From positions 184,868,784 through 184,932,783 of the forward strand of contig CM066320.1 of the NCBI GenBank assembly GCA_033807775.1: a stretch of DNA of 64,000 bases, read 5' to 3'. The first letter of the stretch is position 1. Every line of letters begins with the position of its first letter. Of the stretch, positions 34,164-46,033 are shown in pieces. The DNA is from Saussurea involucrata (taxonomy: Eukaryota > Streptophyta > Magnoliopsida > Asterales > Asteraceae). The position numbers and the translations under genes are program-made. Under the pieces are notes generated by a model, which worked only from the letters and a program-made list of their open reading frames with translations, ran no database searches and had not been told where the DNA came from.

Positions 34164-36131
34164 TTGAACAACTTTAATTCTTGGATCATCGTCAATTACT
34201 GCACAGAATCATTAGATTTGATCATTTTAGAAATTTTTGTTCGAAAACCCTATTTTACTCCGAGTGAACCTACAACTATTCCAGTTTCTGAACCTGAAAT
34301 TCAGCCTGAAGTTCCGGTTTCAGTAAACACATCATCGGAGATCTCTACACCCGAAAGTCAAATACCAGAAGTTCAAATACCTGAACCGACTCAAGTCTCC
34401 TTAGCTGAATCGACCGAAGAAATTCTTGCAGTTTTGGATGAGAACGATTCAACGAACACTCGTGCAGAAATTCCGACACTCCCTTGTACACACAAATGGA
34501 CAAGGGCACACCCTCCAGCTGATATTATTGGTGATCTCAATGATGGAGTGAAAACACGATCTGCAACTACAAACGAATGTTTGTATGTCAACTTTCTAAG
34601 CACATTAGAACCCAAGAAAGCATCTGAAGCTTTACAAGATCCAGATTGGATAAACGCCATGCAAGAGGAGTTAAATGAGTTTAAGCGTAACGAAGTTTGG
34701 CATTTGGTGAAGCGTCCTAAAGACAAGACCATTGTTGGAACTAAATGGGTCTTTAGGAACAAGAAAGCCGAAGCAGGAATTATAGTCAGAAACAAAGCAA
34801 GACTGGATGCAAAAGGGTATAATCAACAAGAAGGAATAGATTATGATGAAACCTATGCGCCAGTAGCAAGGATTGAAGCCATCAGAATTTTTCTTGCATA
34901 TGCTGCGCATAAAAGCATGAAGGTATTTCAGATGGACGTGAAATCTACGTTTCTGAAGGGAATACTTCATGAAGAGGTTTATGTAAGTCAACCTGAGGGT
35001 TTTATAGATACAAAATATCCAAACCATGTCTACGTTTTAGACAAAGCACTCTACGGTCTGAAACAAGCACCAAGGGCATGGTATGAGACGCTGACTATTC
35101 ATCTGCTTGAAAATGAATACACCAAAGGTACAATAGATACAACTCTTTTTCTCAAAAGAAAAGGTAAAGATTTAATGTTAGTACAAATATATGTTGACGA
35201 CATTATATTTGGATCTACGAATCCCGATATGTGTAAAGATTTTGAAGAGGTGATGAAAAGCCGCTTTCAAATGAGCATGATGGGAGAGCTACAAAAATTT
35301 CTTGGACTCCAAGTGACAGAGTCAAATGAAGGCATTTTCATTAATCAATCAAAATATATAAATGATATGCTTAAGAAATTTGACCTAAATTCCTCTTCCA
35401 CCATGAAAACTCTCATGGCTACCGGTAAGCTTTTGAACGCTGATTCATCTGGTATACCAGTCGATCAAAAGTTATACCGTGGCATGATTGGATCTTTACT
35501 ATATCTAACGGCAAGTAGACCGGATATTTTGTTTGCAACATCCTTTTGTGCACGTTTTCAAGCTAACCCCGAGGAATCTCACCTTGTGGCTGTAAAGCGA
35601 ATCCTTCGATATCTCAAAGGCACAAAGAATTTGGGTCTTTGGTATCCTAAGGATTCTGGGTTTGAGCTAACTGCTTACACAGATGCAGATCAAGCGGGAA
35701 ATATGATGGACAGGAAAAGCACATCTGGTGCTTGTCAGTTTTTGGGAGATAAACTTGTAAGCTGGTCATCAAAGAAGCAAACTTGTGTATCAACATCTAC
35801 GGCTGAAGCAGAGTATGTGGCCGCCGCTAGTTGCTGTTCACAAGTAATTTGGATGAATACTCAGCTAAAGGATTATGGATATATCTACAACAAGATCCCA
35901 ATTTACTGTGATTCCAAAAGCGTGATTGCAATAACTGAAAATCCTGTTCAACACTCCAAAACGAAACACATAGATGTCAGGTACCATTTTATCAAAGATC
36001 ATGTTGAGAAGGGTACTATAGAAATGCATTTTATACCAACAGAACTAGAGCTTGCTGATTTATTTACAAAACCTTTAGATGAAAAAAGGTTCACCTTTCT
36101 AATCAGCAAACTTGGAATGTTGAATACTTAG
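34164..36131 (+). CDS. Element E reverse transcriptase and RNase H
   Basis: The 655-codon frame starts about 180 bases after the primer site. Its first 30 or so residues read like translated leader and are joined at about 34250 to the Pro/Glu/Ser-rich linker that normally lies between integrase and RT, so the start is a deletion product. Domains: RT from about residue 150 (WINAMQEELNEFKRNEVWHL, GTKWVFRNK, FQMDVKSTFLKG, YGLKQAPRAWY, catalytic QIYVDDIIFG near residue 350) and RNase H from about residue 500 (TDADQAGNMMDRKSTSG, STSTAEAEYVAAA, QHSKTKHIDVRYHF, ADLFTKPL). It is open throughout, so an RT-RNase H protein could still be made, but no gag, protease or integrase is encoded in cis. Confidence 0.93.
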   Translation: MNNFNSWIIVNYCTESLDLIILEIFVRKPYFTPSEPTTIPVSEPEIQPEVPVSVNTSSEISTPESQIPEVQIPEPTQVSLAESTEEILAVLDENDSTNTRAEIPTLPCTHKWTRAHPPADIIGDLNDGVKTRSATTNECLYVNFLSTLEPKKASEALQDPDWINAMQEELNEFKRNEVWHLVKRPKDKTIVGTKWVFRNKKAEAGIIVRNKARLDAKGYNQQEGIDYDETYAPVARIEAIRIFLAYAAHKSMKVFQMDVKSTFLKGILHEEVYVSQPEGFIDTKYPNHVYVLDKALYGLKQAPRAWYETLTIHLLENEYTKGTIDTTLFLKRKGKDLMLVQIYVDDIIFGSTNPDMCKDFEEVMKSRFQMSMMGELQKFLGLQVTESNEGIFINQSKYINDMLKKFDLNSSSTMKTLMATGKLLNADSSGIPVDQKLYRGMIGSLLYLTASRPDILFATSFCARFQANPEESHLVAVKRILRYLKGTKNLGLWYPKDSGFELTAYTDADQAGNMMDRKSTSGACQFLGDKLVSWSSKKQTCVSTSTAEAEYVAAASCCSQVIWMNTQLKDYGYIYNKIPIYCDSKSVIAITENPVQHSKTKHIDVRYHFIKDHVEKGTIEMHFIPTELELADLFTKPLDEKRFTFLISKLGMLNT

Positions 36132-37859
36132 GCATCTCTTAGTTTTCTTTAAAACATTGAGGGGGAGTATCTGTTCTTGTTTATTTAATTATATTCATCT
36201 TTTGAGGGGGAGTTTGAATTTTTCATAAAGTGATATGACTAACTGAGATGGACTCATGTTCTATGAGTACCAAGTTTTCATCTGTTTATGCAGATTTTTC
36301 TGAAGAAGAGACAACTGATTATGCATCTGTTTAGGGGGAGCAGATTGGCATAAGTCTGTAAGAATATAGTATATAGTATTCAGTTTTTTTTATAAAAAAA
36401 ATTGAGAGAGTTTAAGTAAAAGACTTCAAAGATTTTATCTGATGTAAAAGTTTTTGAACAGTTTGAAATTTTTCTGAAAAAGTTGTATTTTTTTTGAAAA
36501 TCTTTGAGATTTCGGACCTATAAGGATAAGAAACCAAAGGTTTCGAACCCTTAAGGAATCGAAACCAAAGGTTTCGAACCCTTAAGGATGCAAAACCAAA
36601 GGTTTCGAACCCTTAAGGATGTGAAACCTAAAGTTTCGAACCCTTAAGGATGCGAAACCAATGGTTTCGAACCCTTAAAGATGCGAAACCAAAGGTTTCG
36701 AACCCTTAAGGATACGAAACCAATGGTTTCGGACCCTTAAGGATGCGAAACTATATGGTTTCGGATCTAGAAGGGTACGAATTCAAATTTTTTAAAATTT
36801 TTCAACTTTATCTGATTCTAATTCTTTTGGAACTTTTTGCATCTTTGTTCATGCAAATTGTTCAGATGAACAGTGCCATGTCTAATTTTCAGACATGCCT
36901 TTTTCTACTGTTTGCCAAGTGGGGTACTCTAAATCGTGCCAAGTGTCCAAATCTTCTTTAAGTATAAATAGAGTTCAAAAGTTCATTTCCCACTTATTTC
37001 AAATTTGGCAAAGGATTTGAATCCTCTCAAAAAGGCACTGGTCATCATCTTCAATCTCAAACTTCATCTGTTCGATTCACACTTCGGGGAAAAATTTCTT
37101 CTGATTTTAGTCTTGTTAGATTCGATTTCATCTTGTGAATCTTTCCATCAAATCAATTTCATCGATAATGCTCGATTACTATGCTTATTTGTGGAATCAA
37201 GTGTCGGTATTGTTCATCTTTATAACTGTCTTCATGCTTGTTCTTCATGTTCTTCGTGCATATATGATGTTCATATGTCTGTATGTGTAAGTAAGGTCAA
37301 ACCTGAGTCGATTTAGGTCAAGTTTTCTAGGGTTTTGGATATACTTGTTTTCTCAAAATCATCCAAGTTCTGATTTCGGATCTTCCTTGGTTCGAAATCA
37401 TGGATTTTTTTAATGTGAGAAAAGGCTTGAACTTAATGTCATGGTTTCGAACCCTTCTGGATTCGAATTCCTTGGTTTCGAACCCTTCTGGATTCGAATT
37501 CCTTGGTTTTTCGAATTCCTTGGTTTCGATTCCTCTTGGGTATGAAATCCTTAATTCACTGATGTTTTCAAAACTCTGAAATTTTCTAAGTCATGGTTTC
37601 GGATCCAACCTGATTCGAATTCTCTTGGTTTCGAATCCTTCGCACTTTACAAGTATTGGTTTCGGATCCTTCTTGATCCGAAATCATTTGATTTCGGACT
37701 CTTGTACATTCGAAACCTGCTTCTTGTTGAATCCGAATTCATTCATGTGTTAGTGTGGTCCGAAATCTATACTTAGTGAATTTTTCAGAAAAAATTTTCA
37801 CAAGTTTTTAAAAGTGTTAATCTTTTTCAGAACTGTTTTGTTCTAAAACAACAGTTCAG
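36132..37859 (+). other. Element E spacer with purine tracts and GGTTTCGAAC repeats
   Basis: Three purine tracts (TTGAGGGGGAG near 36161, TTGAGGGGGAG near 36199 and TTTAGGGGGAG near 36329) follow the pol stop. At 36520-36770 about eight units of roughly 31 bases repeat, built on GGTTTCGAACCCTTAAGG and GAAACCAAA. Related TTTCGAACCCTTCTGG units return at 37440-37690. No gene is visible; frames 36743-36961 and 37005-37316 lack domains. Confidence 0.75.
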
Positions 37860-40800
37860 ATGGCAAATCAGGAAGAACAAAGCCGTGTTCAGGGCTTTGG
37901 TGAACATATTCCGAGAATACCCGATCCGACAGCTGATGTTCCTTTACCATCGACGCGATCCGTACATCAATCACTTACCGGAGGACATCCAGATCATCTT
38001 ATTATTCATCCGATCAATTATGTCGCGATCATTCCGAATAATCATCACGTTGATTTTGACAAGATCAACATACATCCGGTGGTCAAGGAAGTGCTTCGTA
38101 ATCACCCGTTAGCATATGCATTGACTCACACAGTCAATGTGCCTATGCTATATCTTCAACAAGCATGGAAGACAATCACTACATCAATGGAGAACGGAAG
38201 ACCTATCTTTGTATTCCAGATCGACGAGTTTATCACAAAGCTTGATTTCCAGAGATTGAGACTTGTACTGAGGCTACCCGAGCCTGATTCTAGAGAAGGA
38301 AAGACTGAATTTGATCCTTATCCGTCTGAGGAAGAAGTGTTTGAAGGTATACGCGCAATGGGATATACCGTGAATCTGACAAAAGTAAAGGGCTTCAATA
38401 AGGCGAATCTACCACCTTTGTACTATGCTATCTTTTCCATCATCAACCGGTGCTTAACTGCCAAACATGCGGGAACTGACAGTGCCAGTATTGGTTTTCT
38501 GAAATTATTTCATGCGGTGGTGTATGATCTTTACGTAGATTATGCAGCCATCTTCTGGCATGAACTGAACGAGAAGATAGAGCTACGTCGTCAAAACAAG
38601 GGAAAGCCTTATATTCCATACATGAGGTTTCTTCAGATTATTATTCAGAGTATGCTTCGCTCTAACCGGGAGATTCCACGGCGTATAAATCATCCTTCTG
38701 TACCTGAAAAGGCAATGCAGTATCTTCAACTTCCGAAGAAGTCTTATCCTTATGAAATGCCATTACCGGAAGGGTTCCTTAGATACGCGGATCAGGACGC
38801 TGAGTGTATAGTTGATTATAGAGAGTCTATGGTCCGGCCAGCACCGGAGGGACCTACCCAAGACTCAACCCTTAGGCGAGAGGAGTCTGTGAGGGTTCAG
38901 GATGCAAGGGCTACTGAACGGGGAGAGTCGAGGGAAAATACCGAGAGGGGAACTGGTGGGGGTCAGTCACCTGTACTTGAAGATGCAGGGTCATCGTCTG
39001 AGGACACACATATAGATGACCTTGTACAAGACGATACTGAAGAAGTAGTTCCTAAACACATTGGGGATGCTCCTTTAGTTACGTATTCTGATGATAGTAC
39101 AGAGTCTGACAACGCGTCTGATCCCGTGGAGGAACAAAATGATGGAGATTCTGATGATGATAATGATGGCAATGATGGCAATGATGGTGCTGATGCAGAA
39201 AATATGTTTAGTGATGTTGCTGATATTCTAGTGTTTCCACAAATGAATTTGTCAGCCAATATTGATGTGGAAGAGCTCAACTTTGATGACATGCCATTGA
39301 TGTCTACTCAAGTTAGTGAAGGAATGGGAGGTATAAGGAGAACCGAGGGAGAATTAGTTGAAAATATATGTGAGTCTGCGAGAGAAAATGAAGAAAAAAA
39401 TATGGAGAGTGTGAGAGCTACCAAACATTTCTATACCAGAAGGGCAGCCACATCCACCACCGGATCTCATTTGTTGGGATCAGGTGTTGAAAAAGACGTT
39501 ACTCGCCCAGTAACGCAATTGTACACCTCAGCCAGCCATTCAGCTTCTTCTCAACAAGAAGCTGTCTCATTTTCTCACGGGGCTTTAGCACATAATCTAT
39601 CCGGATCTCACTTGGAGATTTCGGGTATTGAAACAGAGCGACCTCCTCCCCGGTCCTCGACCTTCATTTCTGCACATGTTGAGAGTCTAGTGCCTATTGC
39701 TAACATTTTTAATTCTTTGAATAGGACACTTTCTGAAATAACTGATGCGAGTCTTCGTGACCCATCCGGAACACTCGGAGTAGATCCTCTCACAGGACTA
39801 CAAGGACAAAGTGGAAATCCTACCAGTGCTAACACTATGCCAACACTGAGCGTAGGTCACACAGTTGAAACAACTGTTGTGTCAACGGCGAACCTAAGTG
39901 GTGCCGGTGTTACTTTACCCGTCTTCGTGACAAGGGAAATTCTCGACGGCGCCCTAAAGGCTGTTGAGGAAACATTCACACGGGAGTTACAAGGGGTGAA
40001 AAATTTATTGAAAGGAAAAGGGCCGGCAATTGAAGAGCCCGTTGTACGTTCTCGACCAGAAATTTACTTGGCTCCACCTCGTGTAACTCTGCATCCTTCA
40101 GTTCAACAATCTCCAGTTGATCAAAGTATTGATGAGTTAAGAGATCTATTTTACGCTAAGCTGATGTCCATTAGCCCTGAAGATCAACAAAGTAAAACTC
40201 TATTATCGCTACTAGAGAACTTCCAATCTACACCACCTCCACCACCACCACCTCCTCCACCTACACCTACATCTACAGTTACATCCACGGAGTTCCAAAC
40301 CTTATCTACAGAGTTTACTTCTTTCAAGTCAACAGTTGTACAATCTTTGAATGATATGAAGCAGTCCTTAGATGAGTTGAAAGCATTATTGAATCAGAGT
40401 TGCAAGACTCAAGCCCATGGTTTGAAACGAAAGCATGATCAGGATCCCGATGATCATGATCATGAGGGGGAGATAAGTAAGAAGAGAAGGGCTGAGTCTG
40501 ATAGTTCACAAGGCTTAAAGAAGAATCCAACTGTTGCTGAGATTTCTGATGTGTTTGAATCTGGAGCTATGGGTGATGAAAGCGGAAAACAGATTGTATT
40601 ATATGTTGATCCGAATGCAGAACCGACGGTTGAAAAGCCTGAGGTAAATGAGGAGGAGATAAGAGAAGTGGTAGACAGATTTGTGGAATCTGTTGAATTG
40701 ATTGAAATCAGTTTTGGTGATGAAGGTGATGATCTGGCAAGAGAATATGATCAGTATTGGAAAGTTAAGGAGGAAGCAGAACCGTTCGCATTGCTTACGT

Positions 40801-42011
40801 ATGAACCAGAGGATCGAGGTGTTGGGTTCTCACAAGATGAGTTAGACATACTAACTGAAATCTATGGGCCACAAACTCCCGAGGAAATAACTGTAAGTCC
40901 TATACATTCACCTGAACATATCTCAAGTACCTTTATACCTGTTCAATCTGATGTTACACCTTTATCTTTTAACCTAAACCAACCCAGTTCAACTCAAACC
41001 ACTATACCAGTTTCTGAACCAATTCCAACTTCTGAATCCATTCCCATTCAACCTGAATCACAACCTCTTCATGATCCATTTTTAAAAGAACCTAAACCTG
41101 AAGATACTGAACCTCAATCCACTACACCTTTAGTACCACCTGTTATTCCTACCCATGACGAAGCTGGTCCTTCCAATACAGCTGATCAACCTGGTCCATC
41201 ATCCTCACGGAGCAGAAAATTGTCTGAACTTGAACAGCGTGAAAGAACTTTGTATTTGAGAACACCATTCTTGGAACAGTCTGAAAGAAGACTGTTTGTG
41301 CACAGAATCAGAAGTTTGAATCCCTACGCCGTGTTGGGACTTACTGATCAGACAGCCGAATACAAGTTCGAGTATATGTATTTTCTGAGAGACAAGTGCC
41401 AAAAGAAAAGAGAGGTGAGGAGCAAGAAGTTGATTGTGACTATAAAGGAGGTAACTGCCAGGTTATATTACAAAATGTGGTATCCAGAGTTTGTTGTTCA
41501 GAGGCAGGATTGTAGGGATTACAGATTCTCTGAAGCTGATTTTTGTCACCTAACGATGGAAGATTTTGAGTTCATGTATCATCATTTCAGAGATCTTCAG
41601 ATCAGAAGGGAAAACGTGACTCTTGCATTGAATGCCATCAAAAGGTTTTTGAGAAGACACGTCCTGTTCACATAGTGTCATGATTTACAAATGGCCGTGG
41701 AGAGTTATCAACCAAGACTTAACTTGTTGAGGCCTAATCAAGATCTGCCTAGATTAATGAAGATGGCATTATTTGCTGTGATTGGAGAACCAGAGTTTGG
41801 TGTTGTGTTCAGAAGTGGTGGAAATAAGATATTCATTCGGTTTAATGAGCTGGAAAAGTATTCGGACGGTACGCTCAAGATTGTAAGACTTCAGTTGATA
41901 GAAAAGCTCAAAAGACATGATGCTGAACGAAAAGTTACTTGGATGTCTTCAAGACCTAGAAGAGTTCTGTCAAGAGCCATTGAAGAGATAGATGAAAGAT
42001 TGAATTTCTGA
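37860..42011 (+). pseudogene. Element E extra 3' ORF (Sirevirus env-position protein)
   Basis: The frame is open for 1271 codons from ATG 37860, is stopped by a TAG at 41673-41675, and continues in the same frame to 42011. The N-terminal 320 residues form a conserved block (HPVVKEVLRNHPLAYALT, LYLQQAWKTI, LFHAVVYDLYVDYAAIFWHE) that I recall from many Asteraceae copia-associated ORFs. Then come a long acidic, Ser/Thr-rich segment, a poly-Pro run (near residue 790), a short coiled coil and GLKRKHDQ, and a C-terminal block with FSEADF and EPEFGVV. The C-terminal two thirds match the ORF at 13286-15997 in element D. No signal peptide or membrane segment is evident, so the usual name 'envelope-like' rests on position only. 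Confidence 0.8.
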
Positions 42012-42082
42012 ATGATTATGCGTAGAATTGAAACGCATCTTGGGTTTCGAAGAAGAAGAAGACCCTTTCTGCCTTGATAGCT

Positions 42083-42093
42083 AATGGGGAGAT
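42083..42093 (+). other. Element E polypurine tract
   Basis: AATGGGGAGAT directly before the 3' LTR, close to the D tract AAAGGGGGAGAT. Confidence 0.85.
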
Positions 42094-42315
42094 TGTTAGG
42101 GCTTTATTGTAGCTATCAAGACAGTATTAATATCTTGTACTGTTCTTCTTAGTAGAGGCATGGATATGTCATGGCCCTACTATATAAAGAAGACTCCTTT
42201 GTTATTTCTTGTAACACTTGTAGCATTTGTCATTTACTCTTTCAAGAACAATATATGGATGACTAGTGCTTTCTAGATTCTCTCTACATTTCATTGCTAG
42301 ATTCTGGGTTTTACA
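42094..42315 (+). repeat. Element E 3' LTR
   Basis: 222 bp; differs from the 5' LTR at two positions by eye. The 4-bp repeat TAAT follows. Confidence 0.95.
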
Positions 42316-42319
42316 TAAT

Positions 42320-43861
42320 CAATGGTTTTCTTCAAGTATTTGAATACTCGTTTTATCGCTTGCCAATGATGAATACTAGGATTACTAGTATACCTACTCA
42401 ATTTTCCTATGGCAAAAGCGATATCCGGCCTAGTGCTTGTCATGGCATACATCAAGCATCCAATAGCTTTTGAGTACTCGAGTTGTGACACCGCTTCACC
42501 CGAGTTGGGCATAAGCTTCACACTCGGATCCCATGGAGTACTCACCGGAGAACAATCAAAGCAATTAAATTTCTTTAATACTTTCTCAATGTAATGAGAT
42601 TGCGTAATTGCAATCCCTTTGTTCTCTCGCTTGATCCTTATTCCAAGGATCACCTCCGCCTCTCCCATATCTTTCATGGAGAAACTTGACGACAAAAACT
42701 CCTTGGTTTTCTCAACTTGATTTTGGTCGGTGCCAAAGATCAACATGTCGTCCACATATAAGCAAATGATAACATCGTTACCGGATGTGTCAAATTTGCT
42801 ATATACACACTTGTCCGCTTGGTTTATCATAAAACCATTGGACAAGATAACCTCATCAAATTTCTGATGCCATTGTTTGGGTGCTTGTTTCAGCCCATAC
42901 AATGATTTTACAAGTTTACACACCTTATGCTCCATCCCGGGCATAACAAAACCTTCCGGTTGTTTCATGTAAACTTCCTCCTCCAAATCACCATTCAAGA
43001 ATGTCGTTTTGACATCCATTTGGTGAATCACTAAATTGTGGATAGCTCCTAAGGCTATCAACAATCTAATCGTGGAGATCCTTGCAACCGGGGCATAAGT
43101 ATCAAAATAATCGATGCCTTCCCGTTGCCTAAAGCCTTGGATTACTAATCGAGCTTTGAACTTGTCGATTGATCCATCCGCTTTCATCTTCCTTTTGAAG
43201 ATCCACTTGCATCCCAAAGGTTTACAACCCTGTGGCAAGTCCGATAATACCCAAGTATTATTCCCCATGACGGAGTCCATCTCATCATGTATTGCTTCTT
43301 TCTAGAAAGCAACATCTTGAGACTTCATAGCCTCATCAAATGATGTTGGATCCTCCTCAACACTATAACAGTAAAGGACTTGGGATCCAATCTCATCTCT
43401 TGATCCTTCTACCAAGTATACATGGAAATCGGGACAAAAGGATTTTTCAATCCTTCCTCTTTTGCTTCTTCGAAGCATTGGAGATTCGGTTGGAACAATT
43501 GCTTGTTCTTCAACCTCACTAGTTCTTGGAACTATGTCCTTTGGCCTAGGCATTGTAGAGAATCTAGTCTCATCAAAATTACATCTCTCGATTCTATAAC
43601 GGTGTGAATCGCTATAGAATCATTAGGTTCAATAACATAGAACCTATAAGCTTTGGAATGCTCGGCGTATCCAACAAAGATGCAGTCAATGCCTTTCTCA
43701 CCCAAAGTCTTCCTTTTGGGTTCGGGCAGTCGAACAACCGCTCGACAGCCCCAAACTCGAATATAACTCAAGTTCGGCATTTTCTTGAACCAAAGTTCAT
43801 ATGGGGTAATCTTGTTCCTTTTATTGGGAACTCGATTCAAGAAGTAACAAGCCGATAGCAT
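42320..43861 (-). pseudogene. Element C integrase C-terminus and reverse transcriptase
   Basis: On the minus strand, 43532-43861 is the end of integrase (ACYFLNRVPNKRNKITPYEL, VWGCRAVVRLPEPKRKT, CIFVGYAEHSKAYRFY). A frame change near 43575 leads to 43302-43553, the linker. An in-frame TAG at 43302-43304 follows, then RT proper: GNNTWVLSDLP, FKARLVIQGFRQREGIDY, HQMDVKTTFLNGDLEEEVYM, YGLKQAPKQWHQKFDE, catalytic LYVDDMLIFG, MTSTRPDIAFAIGKLSRY. It is cut at 42316 by element E, after KYLKKTIDY. The integrase zinc finger and catalytic core are absent; only about 28 bases separate 43861 from the protease segment. The motif set looks Tork-like. Confidence 0.9.
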
Positions 43862-43888
43862 GGCTTCACCCCAAAACCATCAAGCAAT

Positions 43889-44362
43889 TTATTTGCAACA
43901 TAAAGCAACATAAAACAATTCATTTGCAACATAAACATAATTTGAAACAAGATTCTTTTTATTCAAATTCAACATAAACAAAATGTTTAACAAATAACCA
44001 AATCCAACAAAAGAGCCACCCTTTGACAAGATAAACTTGTCGGACTCATAAACTTGCCTAAATCCTAACTTATTCAAGATGCTACTGGAAACCAAATTCT
44101 TTCGAATTCGTGGTACAAACAAAACATCAAAAAGTTCAACTACTTTGCCAGAACTAAATTCTAGCCTAACTAAGCCACAACCAAGAATGGGAGCAACCGA
44201 CTTGTTTCCCATGCGTAGCATTGATCCGTCTTCAACCGGTTCCAAGGAGGTGAACCAACGGAGATCCTTGCACACATGACTTGTAGCACCCGAGTTGATC
44301 CACCAAGCAACATCATCATCCTGCACATAAAATGATTCGGATATTAGTGGTACATAATTCAA
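43889..44362 (-). pseudogene. Element C protease region
   Basis: The minus strand encodes the copia protease segment with the active-site loop reading WWINSGATSHVC. The family norm is Asp-Ser-Gly, so the catalytic Asp appears changed to Asn. It continues with RMGNKSVAPILGCGLV and LVSSSILNKLGF. After GGSFVGFGYL the sequence becomes an unrelated low-complexity tail to the stop at 43889, marking the integrase deletion junction. Confidence 0.85.
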
Positions 44363-44365
44363 ATT

Positions 44366-45149
44366 TTAATTAAAACCAAAGTCAAGAAGCTGACCTTGCC
44401 GTCGGTTTTGATCCTTGGATCCTTGCCCAACACCACTTGTGCTTGCTCCACCCTTATTCTTGACAACCCAAAAATCCCGCTTGAGATGGCCGGTCATCCC
44501 ACAGGTCCAACAGGTTAATTTAACCTTTTTATTGGGCCCTTTCTTGGCTTCATTGAACTTACATTTTCCTTTGAAGTTGTTAGTCTTTCCCTCTTCAACC
44601 ATGTTCACCGAAGGTGCAGAAACCTATTTTATTTTTGGTTTCTCAGCCTCTTGCGCCCGAAGAGATTCCTCTATGCGCAAGTGACTATCGAGTTGCACAA
44701 GAGACAACTTTTCCTTCTTGTGTTTCAACATATGTTTGAAGTACTTCCAAGAGGGGGGCAGTTTATCAATAATACTCGATACGGAGATGGATTCGTCCAT
44801 CTTCATATCATGTTGAGCATATTGGCCGAGAATGCGAAGGAGCTCATTGTATTGCTCCATCACCGGCCTTGAGTCCACCATCTTGTAATTATTGAAATTA
44901 CTAACCAGGAACTTCTTACTAGAACCATCCTCTGCCAGGTATTTGGACTCGAGATAGTCCCATAGCTCTTTGGCGGATTCAACGTTTTGATAGATATCGA
45001 AGAGGGAGTCACACATATTGTTTAAGATGTGGCCACGACAGATGTAGTCGTCGTTCTCCCATTTGCCGCGATGCCGGGTCACCTCCAATGTCTCGGTTTC
45101 CATCAGCTCCGGTATCGGGGTGCTAAGCACGTACACGACCTTCAATGTC
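44366..45149 (-). pseudogene. Element C gag
   Basis: The minus strand frame from 45145 (KVVYVLSTPIPE, YICRGHILNNMCDSLFD, AKELWDYLESKYLAEDGSSK, QYNELLRILGQYAQHDMKMD, KHKKEKLSLVQLDSHLRIEE) is the copia gag domain. An in-frame TAG lies at 44624-44626 and the frame continues with a basic segment. The zinc knuckle reads CWTCGMTGHLKRDF, with the last Cys replaced by Phe. The N-terminus is at 60521-60624, beyond the F insertion. Confidence 0.9.
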
Positions 45150-45154
45150 GTCAG

Positions 45155-46013
45155 TGTTTGGGTAAAATTTCACCAGTCTCGACCACGACCAAGGTAAGGA
45201 AAACATTTATTACACGTATCCATAGCATGGTAAATTCATGGTACTTTATTCCCCGATCAAAGGTAAAATCGAAAGTTATTCACCTCACGACACTCGACCT
45301 CGATGTCGTATAGTTCACACGACCGTTGCATGAAACCTTGCGACCTCGACCGACTAACGTATGACATTTATGTTACTTTCATAGTGTTTAATGCAGGAGT
45401 CAAAGACATTAGTGACCAACGGCTATAACCGACGAAGGCCATTAAAACAACAATAAAGACGACGTCCGTTACACCTTTTACACGAGGCATTTAAGAAGTC
45501 AATTAATGCACCCGAAGACTATAAAAGCAAAGACTTCATCAACATTTCGAGACATCTGGCATCACACATCATCCTAGCAGAACTGAATTCTCAAGAACTC
45601 TCGAAGCAAAGAACTCTCGAAGCAAAGAACTCTCTCTCTCGAATATTCGCTCTCGACGCACGAACATACACCCACGACACTTAGTTTTTACGCACGACTC
45701 ACATGATTTACATACACGAAACACTTGTTACTTTACATTTAAAGTATTTCCTTTCATTTGTATTGTAATCACTGTACAATCGACACCCGAAACATAAGGA
45801 TATCGTCCCTGTTTGGCGACCATAGTGCAGCGATGACTTCCACAGTCGTCCGCGGGGTTTTTCCTCATTGAGGTTTTTCCCGCGTCACCAAACTCTCTGT
45901 CTCATTTACATTTCTGTCTTTGTCGTACGCTTTGTCAAGAGATTCCTTTCTTTAGTTGTTAAATTCCACAATCAACCTTAAGTTATCCTTTTGGACGATT
46001 TTTGGCATTAACA
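45155..46013 (+). repeat. Element F 5' LTR
   Basis: Pairs with 59675-60515. The 18-bp length difference maps to a short repeat of the CTCGAAGCAAAGAACT unit near 45600. A TATAAAAG box at 45520-45527 fits a plus-strand promoter. Confidence 0.95.
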
Positions 46014-46016
46014 GTT

Positions 46017-46033
46017 TGGCGCCATCCGTGGGA
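46017..46033 (+). other. Primer-binding site of element F
   Basis: TGGCGCCATCCGTGGGA lies three bases after the 5' LTR. It has the TGG start and GC-rich form of a tRNA 3' complement; I do not assign the tRNA. Confidence 0.75.

Larger units (their letters stand above)
33750..42315 (+). mobile_element. Copia element E, Sirevirus-like, gag- and integrase-deleted
   Basis: Two 222-bp LTRs (33750-33971 and 42094-42315) differ at two positions (0.9 percent). A 4-bp repeat TAAT flanks it (33746-33749 and 42316-42319), one short of the usual five. On the plus strand: initiator-Met primer site, RT-RNase H, a repeat-rich spacer with purine tracts, a long extra ORF and a polypurine tract. Gag, protease and integrase are absent. 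It splits the RT and RNase H of element C. Confidence 0.93.

Noticed and set aside
36520..36770. Regular repeats resembling a CRISPR array
   Set aside because: Units are head to tail without unique spacers, and the context is a plant retrotransposon.
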